A DNA stretch of 15,749 nt, from positions 1-15,749 of the forward strand of contig WTCC01000107.1 in the NCBI GenBank assembly GCA_013138755.1, in the 5' to 3' direction. The notes below the pieces were generated by a model that was given only the letters and a program-made list of their open reading frames with translations, had not been told where the DNA came from and made no database searches. Numbering within the stretch: position 1 is the first letter of the stretch; each line of letters begins with the position of its first letter. The DNA is from Gammaproteobacteria bacterium. GTDB taxonomy: Bacteria > Pseudomonadota > Gammaproteobacteria > SZUA-229. This document shows, one piece after another, positions 6,752-14,797 of the stretch. Made by a program: the position numbers and the translations under genes.

Positions 6752-7441
6752 ATGCGTGTTCTGGTCATTGAGGACGAGTTAAACCTGCAGACAGATATAA
6801 AAACACGTCTGGAAGCTGAAGAGTATATCGTCGATACCACTGGCGATGGTGATGAAGGATATTATTTTGCTACTGAATATCCTCTGGACGCTGCAATTAT
6901 TGATATTGGCCTGCCGGGGATGAGCGGTATCGAGATCATCAAGAAACTACGTGAAGATGGCAGAACCCTGCCCATATTGATTCTGACGGCACGCAGTCGT
7001 TGGCAGGAAAAAGTTGAAGGTCTCGAGGCTGGTGCCGATGATTATCTGGTTAAACCATTTCAGATGGAAGAGCTGCTGGCAAGAGTAAGAGCTCTATTGC
7101 GTAGAGCTACCGGGTCACCGACTGCCGTTTTAAAGTGTGGGTGCATAACGATAAACCTCGGCACACAACAGGTATTATTAAATGATACGCTGATCGATGT
7201 AACCGCATTTGAATATCGTATGCTCGAGTATATGATGAGACACTCTAGCGAGGCAGTATCGAAATCTCGCCTGGCTGATTACCTCTATCCACATGATGAT
7301 GACCGTGATAGTAATGTTATCGAAGTCTTGATGGGCAGGTTACGTAAGAAGCTCGACCCTGATGGTTCCTTAAAACCGATCGAGACACTGCGCAATCGTG
7401 GCTATCGATTTACTCTCTGCGACGATAACAATGTCACTTAA
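6752..7441 (+). CDS. phoP: OmpR/PhoP-family response regulator
   Basis: The 229-residue regulator has an N-terminal receiver domain (about 1-118) with acidic pocket E7/D8, phosphoacceptor D51 in AIIDIGLPG, T79 in LILTAR and K101 in VKPF. A C-terminal winged-helix DNA-binding domain (about 130-225) includes LTAFEYRMLEYM-like and VLMGRLRKKLDP segments. Sequence features such as TARxxWQxKVEGLxAGADDY and VSKxxLxxxLYP resemble E. coli PhoP closely. PhoP-type regulators, when phosphorylated, bind tandem hexamers upstream of envelope genes. The gene follows the PepSY gene by two bases and overlaps the kinase gene by 11 bases, so expression is probably coupled. The inducing signal cannot be told; the symbol is by resemblance, and orthology would need a tree. 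Confidence 0.85.
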   Translation: MRVLVIEDELNLQTDIKTRLEAEEYIVDTTGDGDEGYYFATEYPLDAAIIDIGLPGMSGIEIIKKLREDGRTLPILILTARSRWQEKVEGLEAGADDYLVKPFQMEELLARVRALLRRATGSPTAVLKCGCITINLGTQQVLLNDTLIDVTAFEYRMLEYMMRHSSEAVSKSRLADYLYPHDDDRDSNVIEVLMGRLRKKLDPDGSLKPIETLRNRGYRFTLCDDNNVT

Positions 7442-8738
7442 TCTTCGGATAATAATTAGTGCCACACTAGTGTTGGCTATTTTTATTACTTTGACGGCTG
7501 TGACACTCGACCGCGCTTTTGTAGACAGTACAGAGAGCGCGCTGCACGATAAATTAACCAGTCAGTTGTATGCCCTTATGGCAGCAGCAGAAGTTGAAGA
7601 TGACGGTCTGTTGATGCCATCGACTGAGCTTGACGCTTTGCTTGGTCTGCCAAGTTCTGGCATCTACGCATATATTACTAACCTGTCAGGACAAACTCTC
7701 TGGCAATCCTCCTCTACTCTTGGTGCTAATCCGCCACAGCCGACCACGCTCACCGGTGGAGAAAAGAGTTTCACAAAGGTAACAGTAGATGAGACGGACT
7801 ACTATAGCGTTGCTTACGGTGTTGATTGGTCCACTGATGAACAAGCCACTTCATTAACATTCAACATAGCGACAGACCTAAAGTCATTCGACAGGCAAAT
7901 CGTTAAGTACAGAACGACGCTATGGGGCTGGCTGGTTGCTATGGCGCTTTTGTTATTACTAAGCCAGATGTTTATCTTACGCTGGGGCTTATCACCGTTA
8001 CGAAAGGTAGGGTCAGAACTCAATCGTATTGAGCGCGGTGATCAGGAGCGAATACAGGACAATTATCCTAAAGAAATTGAAATACTTACAAGCAATATCA
8101 ATAATTTACTTGAACAAGAGAGAGAGCAAAAAACACGCTATCGTAATGCTCTTGGTGATCTTGCGCATAGCCTTAAAACACCTCTCGCAGTTTTACAAAC
8201 TGGCTTGAACACTGATACAGACGATACTGCGCAGGAACAGATCAACCGGATGAATTCTATCGTGGAATACCAGCTGCAACGCGCTGCCACGGCTGGAGCA
8301 AGCAGTATCGGCAAGGCTGTTGATGTCAATGTCTTGATCAAACGTATACTGGAATCTTTACACAAGGTATATCGCGATAAAGATATCACTGTACGGATAA
8401 ATACAGAAAAAACGTTATCGTTTAAAGGTGATGAAGGCGACTTGATGGAGGTGCTTGGTAACCTGCTGGATAATGCTTTTAAATGGGCCGATACAACAAT
8501 AGATATAAGTGCTGACATCAGCAATAAAAAGCTATCTATTATTGTTAGTGATGATGGCCCCGGTATTGCTAAAGATAAACGTGATAACTTACTACAACGC
8601 GGTGTGCGTGCAGACCAGCAAACACCAGGCCATGGCATTGGTCTTTCGATAGTGTTAAATATCGTTCAGGCTTATCACGGTAGTTTAGATATCCAGCATA
8701 GTCGGTCAGGCGGCGCCAAAATTATCGTTATCCTCTGA
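7431..8738 (+). CDS. phoQ: PhoQ-like sensor histidine kinase
   Basis: The 435-residue kinase has two membrane segments (about 6-26 and 165-183) flanking a periplasmic sensor of about 140 residues that contains small acidic patches (AEVEDDG at 53-59). A HAMP-like region (WGLSPLRKVGSELNRIERGD) follows, then the H box GDLAHSLKTPLAVLQ with H246. The ATPase domain has N344 and N348 in GNLLDNAF, DDGPGI (374-379) and GHGIGLSIV (400-408). DLAHSLKTPLAVLQ closely recalls PhoQ. It should autophosphorylate at H246 and pass phosphate to D51 of the adjacent regulator. ATG at 7431 is chosen, inside the 3' end of phoP with an 11-base overlap; a start at 7398 would add 11 residues in front of the first membrane segment and is less likely. 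Confidence 0.87.
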   Translation: MSLNLRIIISATLVLAIFITLTAVTLDRAFVDSTESALHDKLTSQLYALMAAAEVEDDGLLMPSTELDALLGLPSSGIYAYITNLSGQTLWQSSSTLGANPPQPTTLTGGEKSFTKVTVDETDYYSVAYGVDWSTDEQATSLTFNIATDLKSFDRQIVKYRTTLWGWLVAMALLLLLSQMFILRWGLSPLRKVGSELNRIERGDQERIQDNYPKEIEILTSNINNLLEQEREQKTRYRNALGDLAHSLKTPLAVLQTGLNTDTDDTAQEQINRMNSIVEYQLQRAATAGASSIGKAVDVNVLIKRILESLHKVYRDKDITVRINTEKTLSFKGDEGDLMEVLGNLLDNAFKWADTTIDISADISNKKLSIIVSDDGPGIAKDKRDNLLQRGVRADQQTPGHGIGLSIVLNIVQAYHGSLDIQHSRSGGAKIIVIL

Positions 8739-8752
8739 TGTAAGGCCTGTTT

Positions 8753-8770
8753 CGTTCAGTTAGCGTTCAG
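8753..8770 (+). promoter_or_regulatory. Direct-repeat operator (PhoP-box-like) before the anchored exported protein
   Basis: CGTTCAG occurs at 8753-8759 and 8764-8770, an exact 11-bp period and nearly the same sequence as the box at 5823-5842. The second copy is also the centre of an inverted repeat TTAGC-GTTCA-GCTAA (8760-8774). Downstream -10 candidates are TGAAAT (8782-8787) and, further away, TATTAT (8795-8800). A GGGAG ribosome site follows at 8809-8813. Confidence 0.55.
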
Positions 8771-8819
8771 CTAAGTAATGGTGAAATGATCTCGTATTAT
8801 AAATAAACGGGAGATTTCA

Positions 8820-9587
8820 ATGTCATTAAAACCAACAACACAACTGATAGCCTGGTTAGCAATATGGGTAGCACTAGTACTACTGTCTTCACCACTGATG
8901 GCTGAAGAGAAGTTGCAACAGCGCATATCTAAAACCATCAGTTTCTCGCAGAGTGATAATTTAGATAAAACGACAAAAGATGCGCGCTTAAAACAAGCAG
9001 ACGCTGACGTGATGGAATCTCTAAACAAAGAAGGTTTTATGGAGTCGACAGTCAGGGCTTCACACGCTGCTACTGGAGGTTACACTGATATAATAGTCTT
9101 TGATGCCAGCACTGATCTGATTAGCGATTTGAATTACGATGGTTTTTATCATCGTTTCAGTGTAGTGATCGATGTAGATACGGTATACGAAACATCGTAT
9201 GTCTACGCGCAATTGTATCTGAGCCTGGAAGGCGGCCCCTGGAATTATTATGCTACGAGTTCCAGTTATCACATATATGGTGACAGCGGAAATGATACAT
9301 TTGTGATAGAAACGGAATTAGCAGAAGGCTTCCCTCCTGGTTATTACGATGTAAAAATCGAGATCTACGATGCGGATACCGGACAATGGTTAGTCAGCTA
9401 TGGTCCATATGAAGATTCATCGTTAAGTGGCTTACCTTTAGAAGACAGTTACTATGATGATTCTTATGATAGTGGTTATTATCCTGTCGAAACGAATGTG
9501 GTTGTGGCCGGGCACGCTGGCTCGTTAAACTGGTTGCTATTGTTACCATTTATGATTATTGCTAGCAGACGTTTAGCAGTAAGATAA
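8820..9587 (+). CDS. Exported protein with GlyGly-CTERM-like anchor (choice-of-anchor H type)
   Basis: The 255-residue protein has an N-terminal signal peptide (about 1-28, cleavage near LMA/E). A helical, charged segment follows (about 30-75), then a beta-rich domain (about 85-205) rich in Tyr, Asp and Ser with phrases such as YVYAQLYLSLEGG and GYYDVKIEIYDADTGQW. An acidic Tyr/Ser/Asp linker (about 205-222) precedes a C-terminal sorting signal: AGS at 233-235, a hydrophobic stretch NWLLLLPFMIIA and a basic RR end. This matches GlyGly-CTERM signals processed by rhombosortase, with Ala in place of the first Gly. The layout agrees with what I recall of the choice-of-anchor H family. No enzyme motif is seen. 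GGGAG six bases upstream supports the ATG. The PhoP-box-like repeat upstream suggests control by the preceding two-component system. Confidence 0.75.
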   Translation: MSLKPTTQLIAWLAIWVALVLLSSPLMAEEKLQQRISKTISFSQSDNLDKTTKDARLKQADADVMESLNKEGFMESTVRASHAATGGYTDIIVFDASTDLISDLNYDGFYHRFSVVIDVDTVYETSYVYAQLYLSLEGGPWNYYATSSSYHIYGDSGNDTFVIETELAEGFPPGYYDVKIEIYDADTGQWLVSYGPYEDSSLSGLPLEDSYYDDSYDSGYYPVETNVVVAGHAGSLNWLLLLPFMIIASRRLAVR

Positions 9588-9594
9588 TACCCTT

Positions 9595-9635
9595 ATTAGT
9601 TCCCGGTAAACGATATCTGTTTATCGAGAACTAAT
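9595..9635. terminator. Hairpin between two convergent genes
   Basis: ATTAGTTC (9595-9602) pairs with GAACTAAT (9628-9635), and GTAAAC-type inner arms extend the stem past one mismatch to a seven-base loop near 9612-9618. Neither side has a T run, so it is a plausible but atypical transcript end for the exported protein gene and for rlmA. Confidence 0.5.
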
Positions 9636-9643
9636 GTTCCTGT

Positions 9644-10528
9644 CTACGCGTCAGACGTTTTCTGCAAGACGCTGAAGTTAACATCGATAGTAATATCGAT
9701 CTCTTGTAATTTACAGGCTGCTTCCCTGCCTTCTTTGGATGCACGATAGAAATGTGGCGTCATGACGAGTAAATGATTAATCTGATCGTTACTGCTTAAT
9801 TTTACGTTGTAATGTAATGCTTCAGTTTTTAACAGAGAAAACCCGGAATCTTTAAGTAAATTGTTTACAGATAAAGACTTAGTTCTAACTTCAGGGTAGA
9901 TGATTTTACGTAATTCTTGTAGATGCCTGGAAGCAGGTTCGACTAAAATAATCTTCCCGCCAGGTTTTAATAACTTGCTAAAGGCATCGATGCTCAAAAA
10001 TCCGAACATGCATAGAATGATGTCGACACTTTTTTCTAGCACTGGAGGCTGTCGGTTAGTACCGACTACCCAGCTTATTCGTTTGTTTCGTTTAGTTGAC
10101 TGAATGATTGCATCTTTAGATATATCAAGCCCTACCAAAGACAGATTGGTTTCCCTGGAATCGTCACTGAGAAAATTTAATAATGAATTAAAGTAATAGC
10201 CTTCACCGCAACCAGCATCCATTATACAGACGTCTTTATCGTTTATAATCTGCTCCAGAACCAGCTCATTTACTACAGCTCCAATAGGCTGATAGACGCC
10301 GGTATCTAGAAACTGAGTTCTGGCAGATACCATAACTTTACTATCACCAGGTTCTTTAGAACGTTTATACTGCACCGGTAATAAATTAACGTAGCCCTGA
10401 CGAGCTATATCGTATGTATGGCCATTTTCACAAACAAACTGCTTGTCGATATGTTCGAGACTTTTGCCATCTATGGGGCAAGCCAGATTGTGCGCATCGA
10501 TGATATTCATAAATAAATTAGCTAGCAT
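9644..10528 (-). CDS. rlmA: 23S rRNA (guanine-N1) methyltransferase RlmA family
   Basis: The 294-residue protein begins with a zinc-ribbon-like region (C17, D20, C33, H37), followed by the family hallmark GYVNLLPVQ (45-53) and KRSKEPGDS (55-63). The SAM-binding Rossmann domain has DAGCGEGYY (104-112), VGLDISKDAI (about 133-142) and LKPGGKI. RlmA(I) enzymes methylate G745 in helix 35 of 23S rRNA with S-adenosylmethionine. The E. coli protein has Cys where D20 stands, so the zinc site differs in one ligand. The ATG at 10528 is supported by TAGGA seven bases upstream on the minus strand; an alternative ATG at 10510 lacks as good a site. The gene is divergent from the flavoprotein gene with 35 bases between them. 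Target specificity (G745 or G748) is assumed from the family. Confidence 0.88.
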   Translation of the reverse strand: MLANLFMNIIDAHNLACPIDGKSLEHIDKQFVCENGHTYDIARQGYVNLLPVQYKRSKEPGDSKVMVSARTQFLDTGVYQPIGAVVNELVLEQIINDKDVCIMDAGCGEGYYFNSLLNFLSDDSRETNLSLVGLDISKDAIIQSTKRNKRISWVVGTNRQPPVLEKSVDIILCMFGFLSIDAFSKLLKPGGKIILVEPASRHLQELRKIIYPEVRTKSLSVNNLLKDSGFSLLKTEALHYNVKLSSNDQINHLLVMTPHFYRASKEGREAACKLQEIDITIDVNFSVLQKTSDA

Positions 10529-10563
10529 TCTAGCATCCTATCAAAACCAAAAATTGTTTTACC

Positions 10564-11757
10564 ATGTCTAAAGATATAAAAGATATCGATGTACTTATTA
10601 TTGGAGCCAGTGCGTCAGGCTTAATGTGTGCCATCGAGGCTGGAAAACGAGGTCGGCGTGTTATCGTCTTAGATCATGCCAATAAGGCGGGAAAGAAAAT
10701 ACTCATGTCTGGCGGTGGGCGCTGTAATTTTACCAACATGAATATCGATTCCAGTAATTTCATTTCACACAACGCACACTTTTGTAAGTCGGCCTTAAGT
10801 CGATACACCCAGTGGGATTTTATCGCCATGGTTAATGACTATCATGTTCCCTACCACGAACGTGATCTCGGCAAATTATTCTGTGATGACAGCGCAAAAG
10901 ATATTCTTAATATGCTGCTGGATGAATGTAAAAAAGCGAAGGTAAACATACGATTGAATAGTAATGTCAAAGCTATCAAACAACATGATGACCAGTCTTT
11001 CTTCATCGAAAGCTCACAGGGAAAATTTAAAGCTACTTCGTTAATCATCGCCTGTGGCGGTCTATCTATACCCAAGATGTGCGCTAGTCCATTGGGTTAT
11101 AAAGTGGCCGAACAGTTTGGCCATAAGATATGGCCGACCATGCCTGGTCTCGTCCCCTTCACTCTACATACGCATGACAAAGATAAACTTGAAACGCTAT
11201 CGGGTATCTCTGTTGAATGTACTGTTAGCAATGAACGCACACAGTTTAGTGAGAATATCTTATTCACCCACCGGGGCTTAAGCGGTCCTGCTATATTGCA
11301 GATATCTTCCTACTGGAAAGCAGGCGAAGCAGTAAATGTGAATTTATTACCGGATTTTGATGTTGCTGATTACATAAGAGCACGACAAGAAAAACAACCC
11401 AGCATTAAATTAAAAACGCTTCTTATTGAATGGTTACCTAAACGACTGGTGTTGGCTCTATTCGAAACGGTATTGCTAGACCTGCCTTTACAGGAATTAT
11501 CCAAACTTCGCATTAAGGAAATAGCTGAACGCTGTCATCACTGGAATATCAAACCAAACGGCACCGAGGGATATCGTACGGCCGAAGTCACATTAGGCGG
11601 TGTTGACTGTAATGAGCTATCGTCAAAAACGATGGAGTCGAACAAGGTTAATGGACTATATTTTATCGGCGAAGTGGTCGACGTTACCGGCTGGCTAGGT
11701 GGTTATAATTTCCAATGGGCCTGGTCATCTGGCTGGTGTGCTGGTCAGGTTGTTTGA
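10564..11757 (+). CDS. BaiN/YhiN (HI0933) family FAD-dependent oxidoreductase
   Basis: The 397-residue flavoprotein has an N-terminal dinucleotide fold VLIIGASASGLMCAIEAGKRG (about 10-30), the family motif AGKKILMSGGGRCNFTN (about 42-58) and the C-terminal FAD block GLYFIGEVVDVTGWLGGYN followed by FQWAWSSG. These are diagnostic for the HI0933/YhiN/BaiN group, whose physiological substrate is mostly unknown, although one gut member is linked to bile-acid reduction. The first motif reads G-A-S-A-S-G where G-A-G-A-S-G is usual. Length is typical of the family. The start ATG at 10564 is only 35 bases from the divergent rlmA start, so both promoters must be compact or extend into the neighbouring gene. 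No function beyond FAD-dependent redox chemistry can be claimed. Confidence 0.88.
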   Translation: MSKDIKDIDVLIIGASASGLMCAIEAGKRGRRVIVLDHANKAGKKILMSGGGRCNFTNMNIDSSNFISHNAHFCKSALSRYTQWDFIAMVNDYHVPYHERDLGKLFCDDSAKDILNMLLDECKKAKVNIRLNSNVKAIKQHDDQSFFIESSQGKFKATSLIIACGGLSIPKMCASPLGYKVAEQFGHKIWPTMPGLVPFTLHTHDKDKLETLSGISVECTVSNERTQFSENILFTHRGLSGPAILQISSYWKAGEAVNVNLLPDFDVADYIRARQEKQPSIKLKTLLIEWLPKRLVLALFETVLLDLPLQELSKLRIKEIAERCHHWNIKPNGTEGYRTAEVTLGGVDCNELSSKTMESNKVNGLYFIGEVVDVTGWLGGYNFQWAWSSGWCAGQVV

Positions 11758-11821
11758 TTAGATTTAGAGAATCGTTATCGCAGCGGTGCAAAGACACAGA
11801 AACAAACAAATCAATCTTTGC

Positions 11822-11894
11822 CGTAATGTCGGGCATTGTCCGACAGAGTGAAACCAGCAGGCATGCCATGACGGTGGGCAATGCCCACCCTACA
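11822..11894. repeat. Inverted pair of REP-like hairpins
   Basis: Unit 1 has TGTCGG (11827-11832) pairing with CCGACA (11840-11845). Unit 2 has GGTGGGC (11873-11879) pairing perfectly with GCCCACC (11883-11889), followed by CTAC (11890-11893). Unit 2 read on the minus strand is GTAG plus hairpin, the hallmark of REP elements; unit 1 read on the plus strand is preceded by GTAA (11823-11826) and shares GGGCATTG. The two face each other as an inverted pair, with a GGCATGCC palindrome between them (11860-11867). This resembles a BIME-type intergenic element. It lies between converging genes and may also help end their transcripts. Confidence 0.6.
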
Positions 11895-11899
11895 AAAAC

Positions 11900-14116
11900 T
11901 TATAAATTATCGATTACCGCATTTAATGTGGCACTAGGCCGCATCACTTTAGTTACCAGCGTTTTATCTAAACGATAATATCCGCCTAACTCTACTGAGC
12001 TACCTTGCACATCATTAAGCTCACCAACGATTTTATCTTCATCGTCAGTTAGCTGTTGTGCGATGGGGGTAAATTTATCTTGTAACTCTTTGTCATCACT
12101 CTGTTCAGCCAGTGCTTGCGCCCAGTACATACCGAGATAGAAGTGACTGCCACGTGTATCTAATTCACCGGTTTTTCGCGATGGTGACTTGTTATTGTTT
12201 AAAAACGTACTATTCGCTTTGTCGAGTGTGGAAGCCAGTACCTTTGCTTTGTTACTGCCGGTTTTTTGTGCAAGGTCTTCAATCGAAACAGCTAATGCAA
12301 GGAATTCGCCTAATGAGTCCCAGCGTAAGTGATTGTCATTAACCAACTGGTCAACCATCTTAGGTGCAGAACCGCCTGCGCCTGTTTCAAATAAACCGCC
12401 ACCGGCAAGTAACGGTACGATCGATAACATTTTTGCACTGGTGCCCAATTCCAGGATCGGAAATAGATCAGTCAGGTAATCGCGCAATACATTACCGGTA
12501 ACCGAAATCGTATCTTCGCCTGCTCTCACCCGCTCTAAAGTAAATTTGATCGCTTCAACTGGAGACATTATCTGTATGTCTAATCCAGTAGTGTCATGTT
12601 CTTTTAGGTAGCTTTCGGTTTTATTGATCAGATTAGCATCATGCGCACGATTTTTATCTAGCCAGAATATTGCTGGTTGACCAGTGGCTCTAGCGCGGCT
12701 AACGGCTAACTTCACCCAATCCTGAATCGGTAGATCTTTCGTCTGACACATACGCCAGATGTCACCGTTCTCTACTTTGTGCTCCATCAAAGTGTCACCG
12801 GCAGCATCTGTTACACGTACTGCGCCACTAGCCGACATCTCAAAAGTCTTATCGTGTGAACCGTACTCTTCTGCTTTTTGTGCCATCAGGCCAACATTAC
12901 TCACATTACCCATGGTGGTGACGTCAAACGCGCCGTGTTTTTTACAGAAGGTAAATACTTCCTGATATATGCCAGCGTAGCAGCGATCTGGAATCATGGC
13001 TTTGGTATCATGTAACTGTCCGTCAGTACCCCACATCTTTCCAGATGAACGTAGGGCTGCCGGCATAGATGCATCAACAATCACATCGCTAGGTACATGC
13101 AGATTTGTAATACCTTTATCAGAATCAACCATCGCCAATTCTGGACGTGTTTTGTATACCGCTTGTATGTCTGCTTCTATCTCAGCACGTTTATCATCAG
13201 ACAAGCTGGCAATCTTCGTATAGACATCGCCTAAACCATTGCGGGTGTCGACACCGATTTCATCAAAAATTGCTGCGTGTTTTTTAAATACATCCTTGAA
13301 ATACACACTGACTGCATGACCGAAGATAATAGGATCGGATACTTTCATCATCGTGGCTTTCATGTGTAACGACAATAGAACACCTTCTGCTTTTGCATCC
13401 TGTATCGACTGTTCAAAAAACTCACGTAAATTGCTGCAGCTCATCGTTGTTGCATCGATAACTTCATCTGCCAATACTGATGTCTTTTCTTTTAGTATCT
13501 GAGATTCATCGTTATCACCAATGAATTCAATTTTCACATCACCAGCGGTTTCGATAACGGCAGATTGTTCGCTGGAATAAAAATCGCCATCGCTCATCGA
13601 TGCGACATGAGATTTTGAATCAGCTGACCACTCACCCATCGAATGCGGATGTTTTTTTGCATATTCTTTAACGGGAGCGGCGACTCGTCGGTCAGAATTA
13701 CCTTCACGTAACACAGGATTCACCGCGCTGCCTAATACTTTAGCGTAACGTGTCTTGATGCTCTGCTCTTCGTCGTTAGCTGGCTCTTCCGGAAAATCAG
13801 GTACAACGTATCCCAATGATTGCAGTTCTTTGATAGCAGCGTGTAGCTGAGGTATCGAAGCGCTGATATTGGGTAGCTTAATAATGTTAGCTTCCGGTTT
13901 TTTTGCTAACTCTCCTAATTCTGATAAAGCATCGCTCTGTTTTTGATCATCTGACAGATTATCCGGGAAAGTAGAAATAATTCGACCAGCCAATGAAATG
14001 TCGCGTGTTTCAACACTGATGCCAGCAGCCTGTGTAAATGCCTGAACAATGGGTAAAAATGAATAAGTGGCTAGCGCAGGTGCTTCATCTGTTTCGGTAT
14101 ATATAATCTTTGGCAT
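11900..14116 (-). CDS. icd: Monomeric NADP-dependent isocitrate dehydrogenase
   Basis: The 738-residue enzyme matches the large monomeric type (about 740 residues), unrelated in length to the dimeric Icd of E. coli. It oxidatively decarboxylates isocitrate to 2-oxoglutarate with NADP in the TCA cycle. The isocitrate-binding block [16 protein letters not shown] (129-144) is intact; S130, N133, R137 and R143 line up with the residues I recall from the Azotobacter enzyme, offset by two. Other recognisable stretches are the N-terminal [19 protein letters not shown] and the NADP-side region near [23 protein letters not shown]. The start ATG at 14116 has AGAGAT upstream on the minus strand and a clear extended -10 promoter at 14156-14164. 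The end of the gene lies beside the REP-like pair. The gene is in one piece without frameshift. Confidence 0.96.
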   Translation of the reverse strand: MPKIIYTETDEAPALATYSFLPIVQAFTQAAGISVETRDISLAGRIISTFPDNLSDDQKQSDALSELGELAKKPEANIIKLPNISASIPQLHAAIKELQSLGYVVPDFPEEPANDEEQSIKTRYAKVLGSAVNPVLREGNSDRRVAAPVKEYAKKHPHSMGEWSADSKSHVASMSDGDFYSSEQSAVIETAGDVKIEFIGDNDESQILKEKTSVLADEVIDATTMSCSNLREFFEQSIQDAKAEGVLLSLHMKATMMKVSDPIIFGHAVSVYFKDVFKKHAAIFDEIGVDTRNGLGDVYTKIASLSDDKRAEIEADIQAVYKTRPELAMVDSDKGITNLHVPSDVIVDASMPAALRSSGKMWGTDGQLHDTKAMIPDRCYAGIYQEVFTFCKKHGAFDVTTMGNVSNVGLMAQKAEEYGSHDKTFEMSASGAVRVTDAAGDTLMEHKVENGDIWRMCQTKDLPIQDWVKLAVSRARATGQPAIFWLDKNRAHDANLINKTESYLKEHDTTGLDIQIMSPVEAIKFTLERVRAGEDTISVTGNVLRDYLTDLFPILELGTSAKMLSIVPLLAGGGLFETGAGGSAPKMVDQLVNDNHLRWDSLGEFLALAVSIEDLAQKTGSNKAKVLASTLDKANSTFLNNNKSPSRKTGELDTRGSHFYLGMYWAQALAEQSDDKELQDKFTPIAQQLTDDEDKIVGELNDVQGSSVELGGYYRLDKTLVTKVMRPSATLNAVIDNL

Positions 14117-14155
14117 GGTTTATCTCTAGATAATCATAATGATAAAAAACCGCGC

Positions 14156-14164
14156 ATTATACCA
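14156..14164 (-). promoter_or_regulatory. Extended -10 promoter of icd
   Basis: On the minus strand the sequence reads TGG-TATAAT, an extended -10 (TGn) with a perfect TATAAT at 14156-14161. The -35 region is poor, as is usual for extended -10 promoters. Transcription would start near 14149, leaving a short leader before the ATG. Confidence 0.6.
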
Positions 14165-14192
14165 GAATGCTGATGAAATCAGGTCGTGACCG

Positions 14193-14717
14193 TTATTCTT
14201 TCATATTGATGATATTCACCACAAATACACATAGACCAAGTAATAATAGCAACGAAGACAGCAACATCAGCGCTTCAGCCATGGTTATACCGAATATGAT
14301 TTCTGGCGTATATCCACAAGACGTTTCAATGCGGTATAGCCAGGGCAGCCATTCTTCGATTGCGAACCACGTTGGTAAGCCAAGGCTAAATCCACAATCT
14401 GAAAATACAAAGCCTTTCTCCGTACCCAGCAGCAGATAGCATCGCTCGACAAAACTAATCGCAACCATTACCACCGATAGATGGCTAAGGAAGGTCATCA
14501 CCCTGTTGCGTCGAGAGAAGAAGCCAATGATTGCGATGATTACCAGCAAAGAGATCAATAAGCGAATCTGGATACAGACTACACAAGGCAGTTCTTCGAG
14601 TACGTACTGAAAAATTAAAGCGACTGATAACAAGCCAACTCCAGAGACGAAAAATGCTGGCCAATACCAGCGACTTTGAGAGATTGCTTTTAATTTCTTA
14701 ACAAATTGCATAAACAT
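14193..14717 (-). CDS. dsbB: Disulfide bond formation protein DsbB
   Basis: The 174-residue membrane protein has four hydrophobic segments (about 19-40, 50-66, 76-97 and 143-168), as DsbB does. The first redox pair is C45/C48 in PCVVC. The second periplasmic loop has C108 and C134, separated by SLGLPTWFAIEEWLPW-like sequence. These four positions equal the E. coli residues 41, 44, 104 and 130 shifted by four. DsbB reoxidises periplasmic DsbA and passes the electrons to quinone. E. coli DsbB has an Arg after its first CxxC pair (CIYER); here CIQIR keeps it at residue 52. ATG at 14717 is chosen for normal length, with AAAGG upstream; the open frame extends to a GTG at 14780 but would add an unusual polar N-terminus. 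No dsbA is adjacent. Confidence 0.9.
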   Translation of the reverse strand: MFMQFVKKLKAISQSRWYWPAFFVSGVGLLSVALIFQYVLEELPCVVCIQIRLLISLLVIIAIIGFFSRRNRVMTFLSHLSVVMVAISFVERCYLLLGTEKGFVFSDCGFSLGLPTWFAIEEWLPWLYRIETSCGYTPEIIFGITMAEALMLLSSLLLLLGLCVFVVNIINMKE

Positions 14718-14737
14718 ATAAAAAAGACCTTTCTTTT

Positions 14738-14765
14738 TTGAATACAGTGGGGCTATACTTTCTGC
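14738..14765. promoter_or_regulatory. Overlapping divergent -10 elements between dsbB and the YbaK-like gene
   Basis: TATACT at 14754-14759 is a five-of-six -10 on the plus strand. On the minus strand TATAGC (14752-14757) overlaps it, with GTGAGA-like -35 about 18 bases upstream. One core may thus fire in both directions. The assignment is by eye only. Confidence 0.35.
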
Positions 14766-14797
14766 GCTAACATTTCTCACTCAGATGGAGATGTCTC

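Noticed and set aside
7398..7430. Earlier start for the sensor kinase at 7398
   Set aside because: It would add 11 residues before the first membrane segment and a longer overlap; the ATG at 7431 gives the usual PhoQ-like beginning.
8138..8638. 166-codon open frame antisense to the sensor kinase gene
   Set aside because: It lies wholly over the conserved kinase domains, has no recognisable domain or ribosome site, and its composition follows from the opposite strand.
11822..11894. CRISPR-like or riboswitch interpretation of the hairpins after the flavoprotein gene
   Set aside because: Only two related palindromes in inverted orientation, no regular spacers, and they lie downstream of both neighbouring genes.
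14160..14192. Terminator between dsbB and icd
   Set aside because: Only four-base stems with very short loops can be drawn; the T run downstream is part of the icd leader.
14718..14780. 21-residue extension of DsbB from the GTG at 14780
   Set aside because: DsbB has a short cytoplasmic N-terminus; the ATG at 14717 gives the family length and the extension covers the likely promoter.
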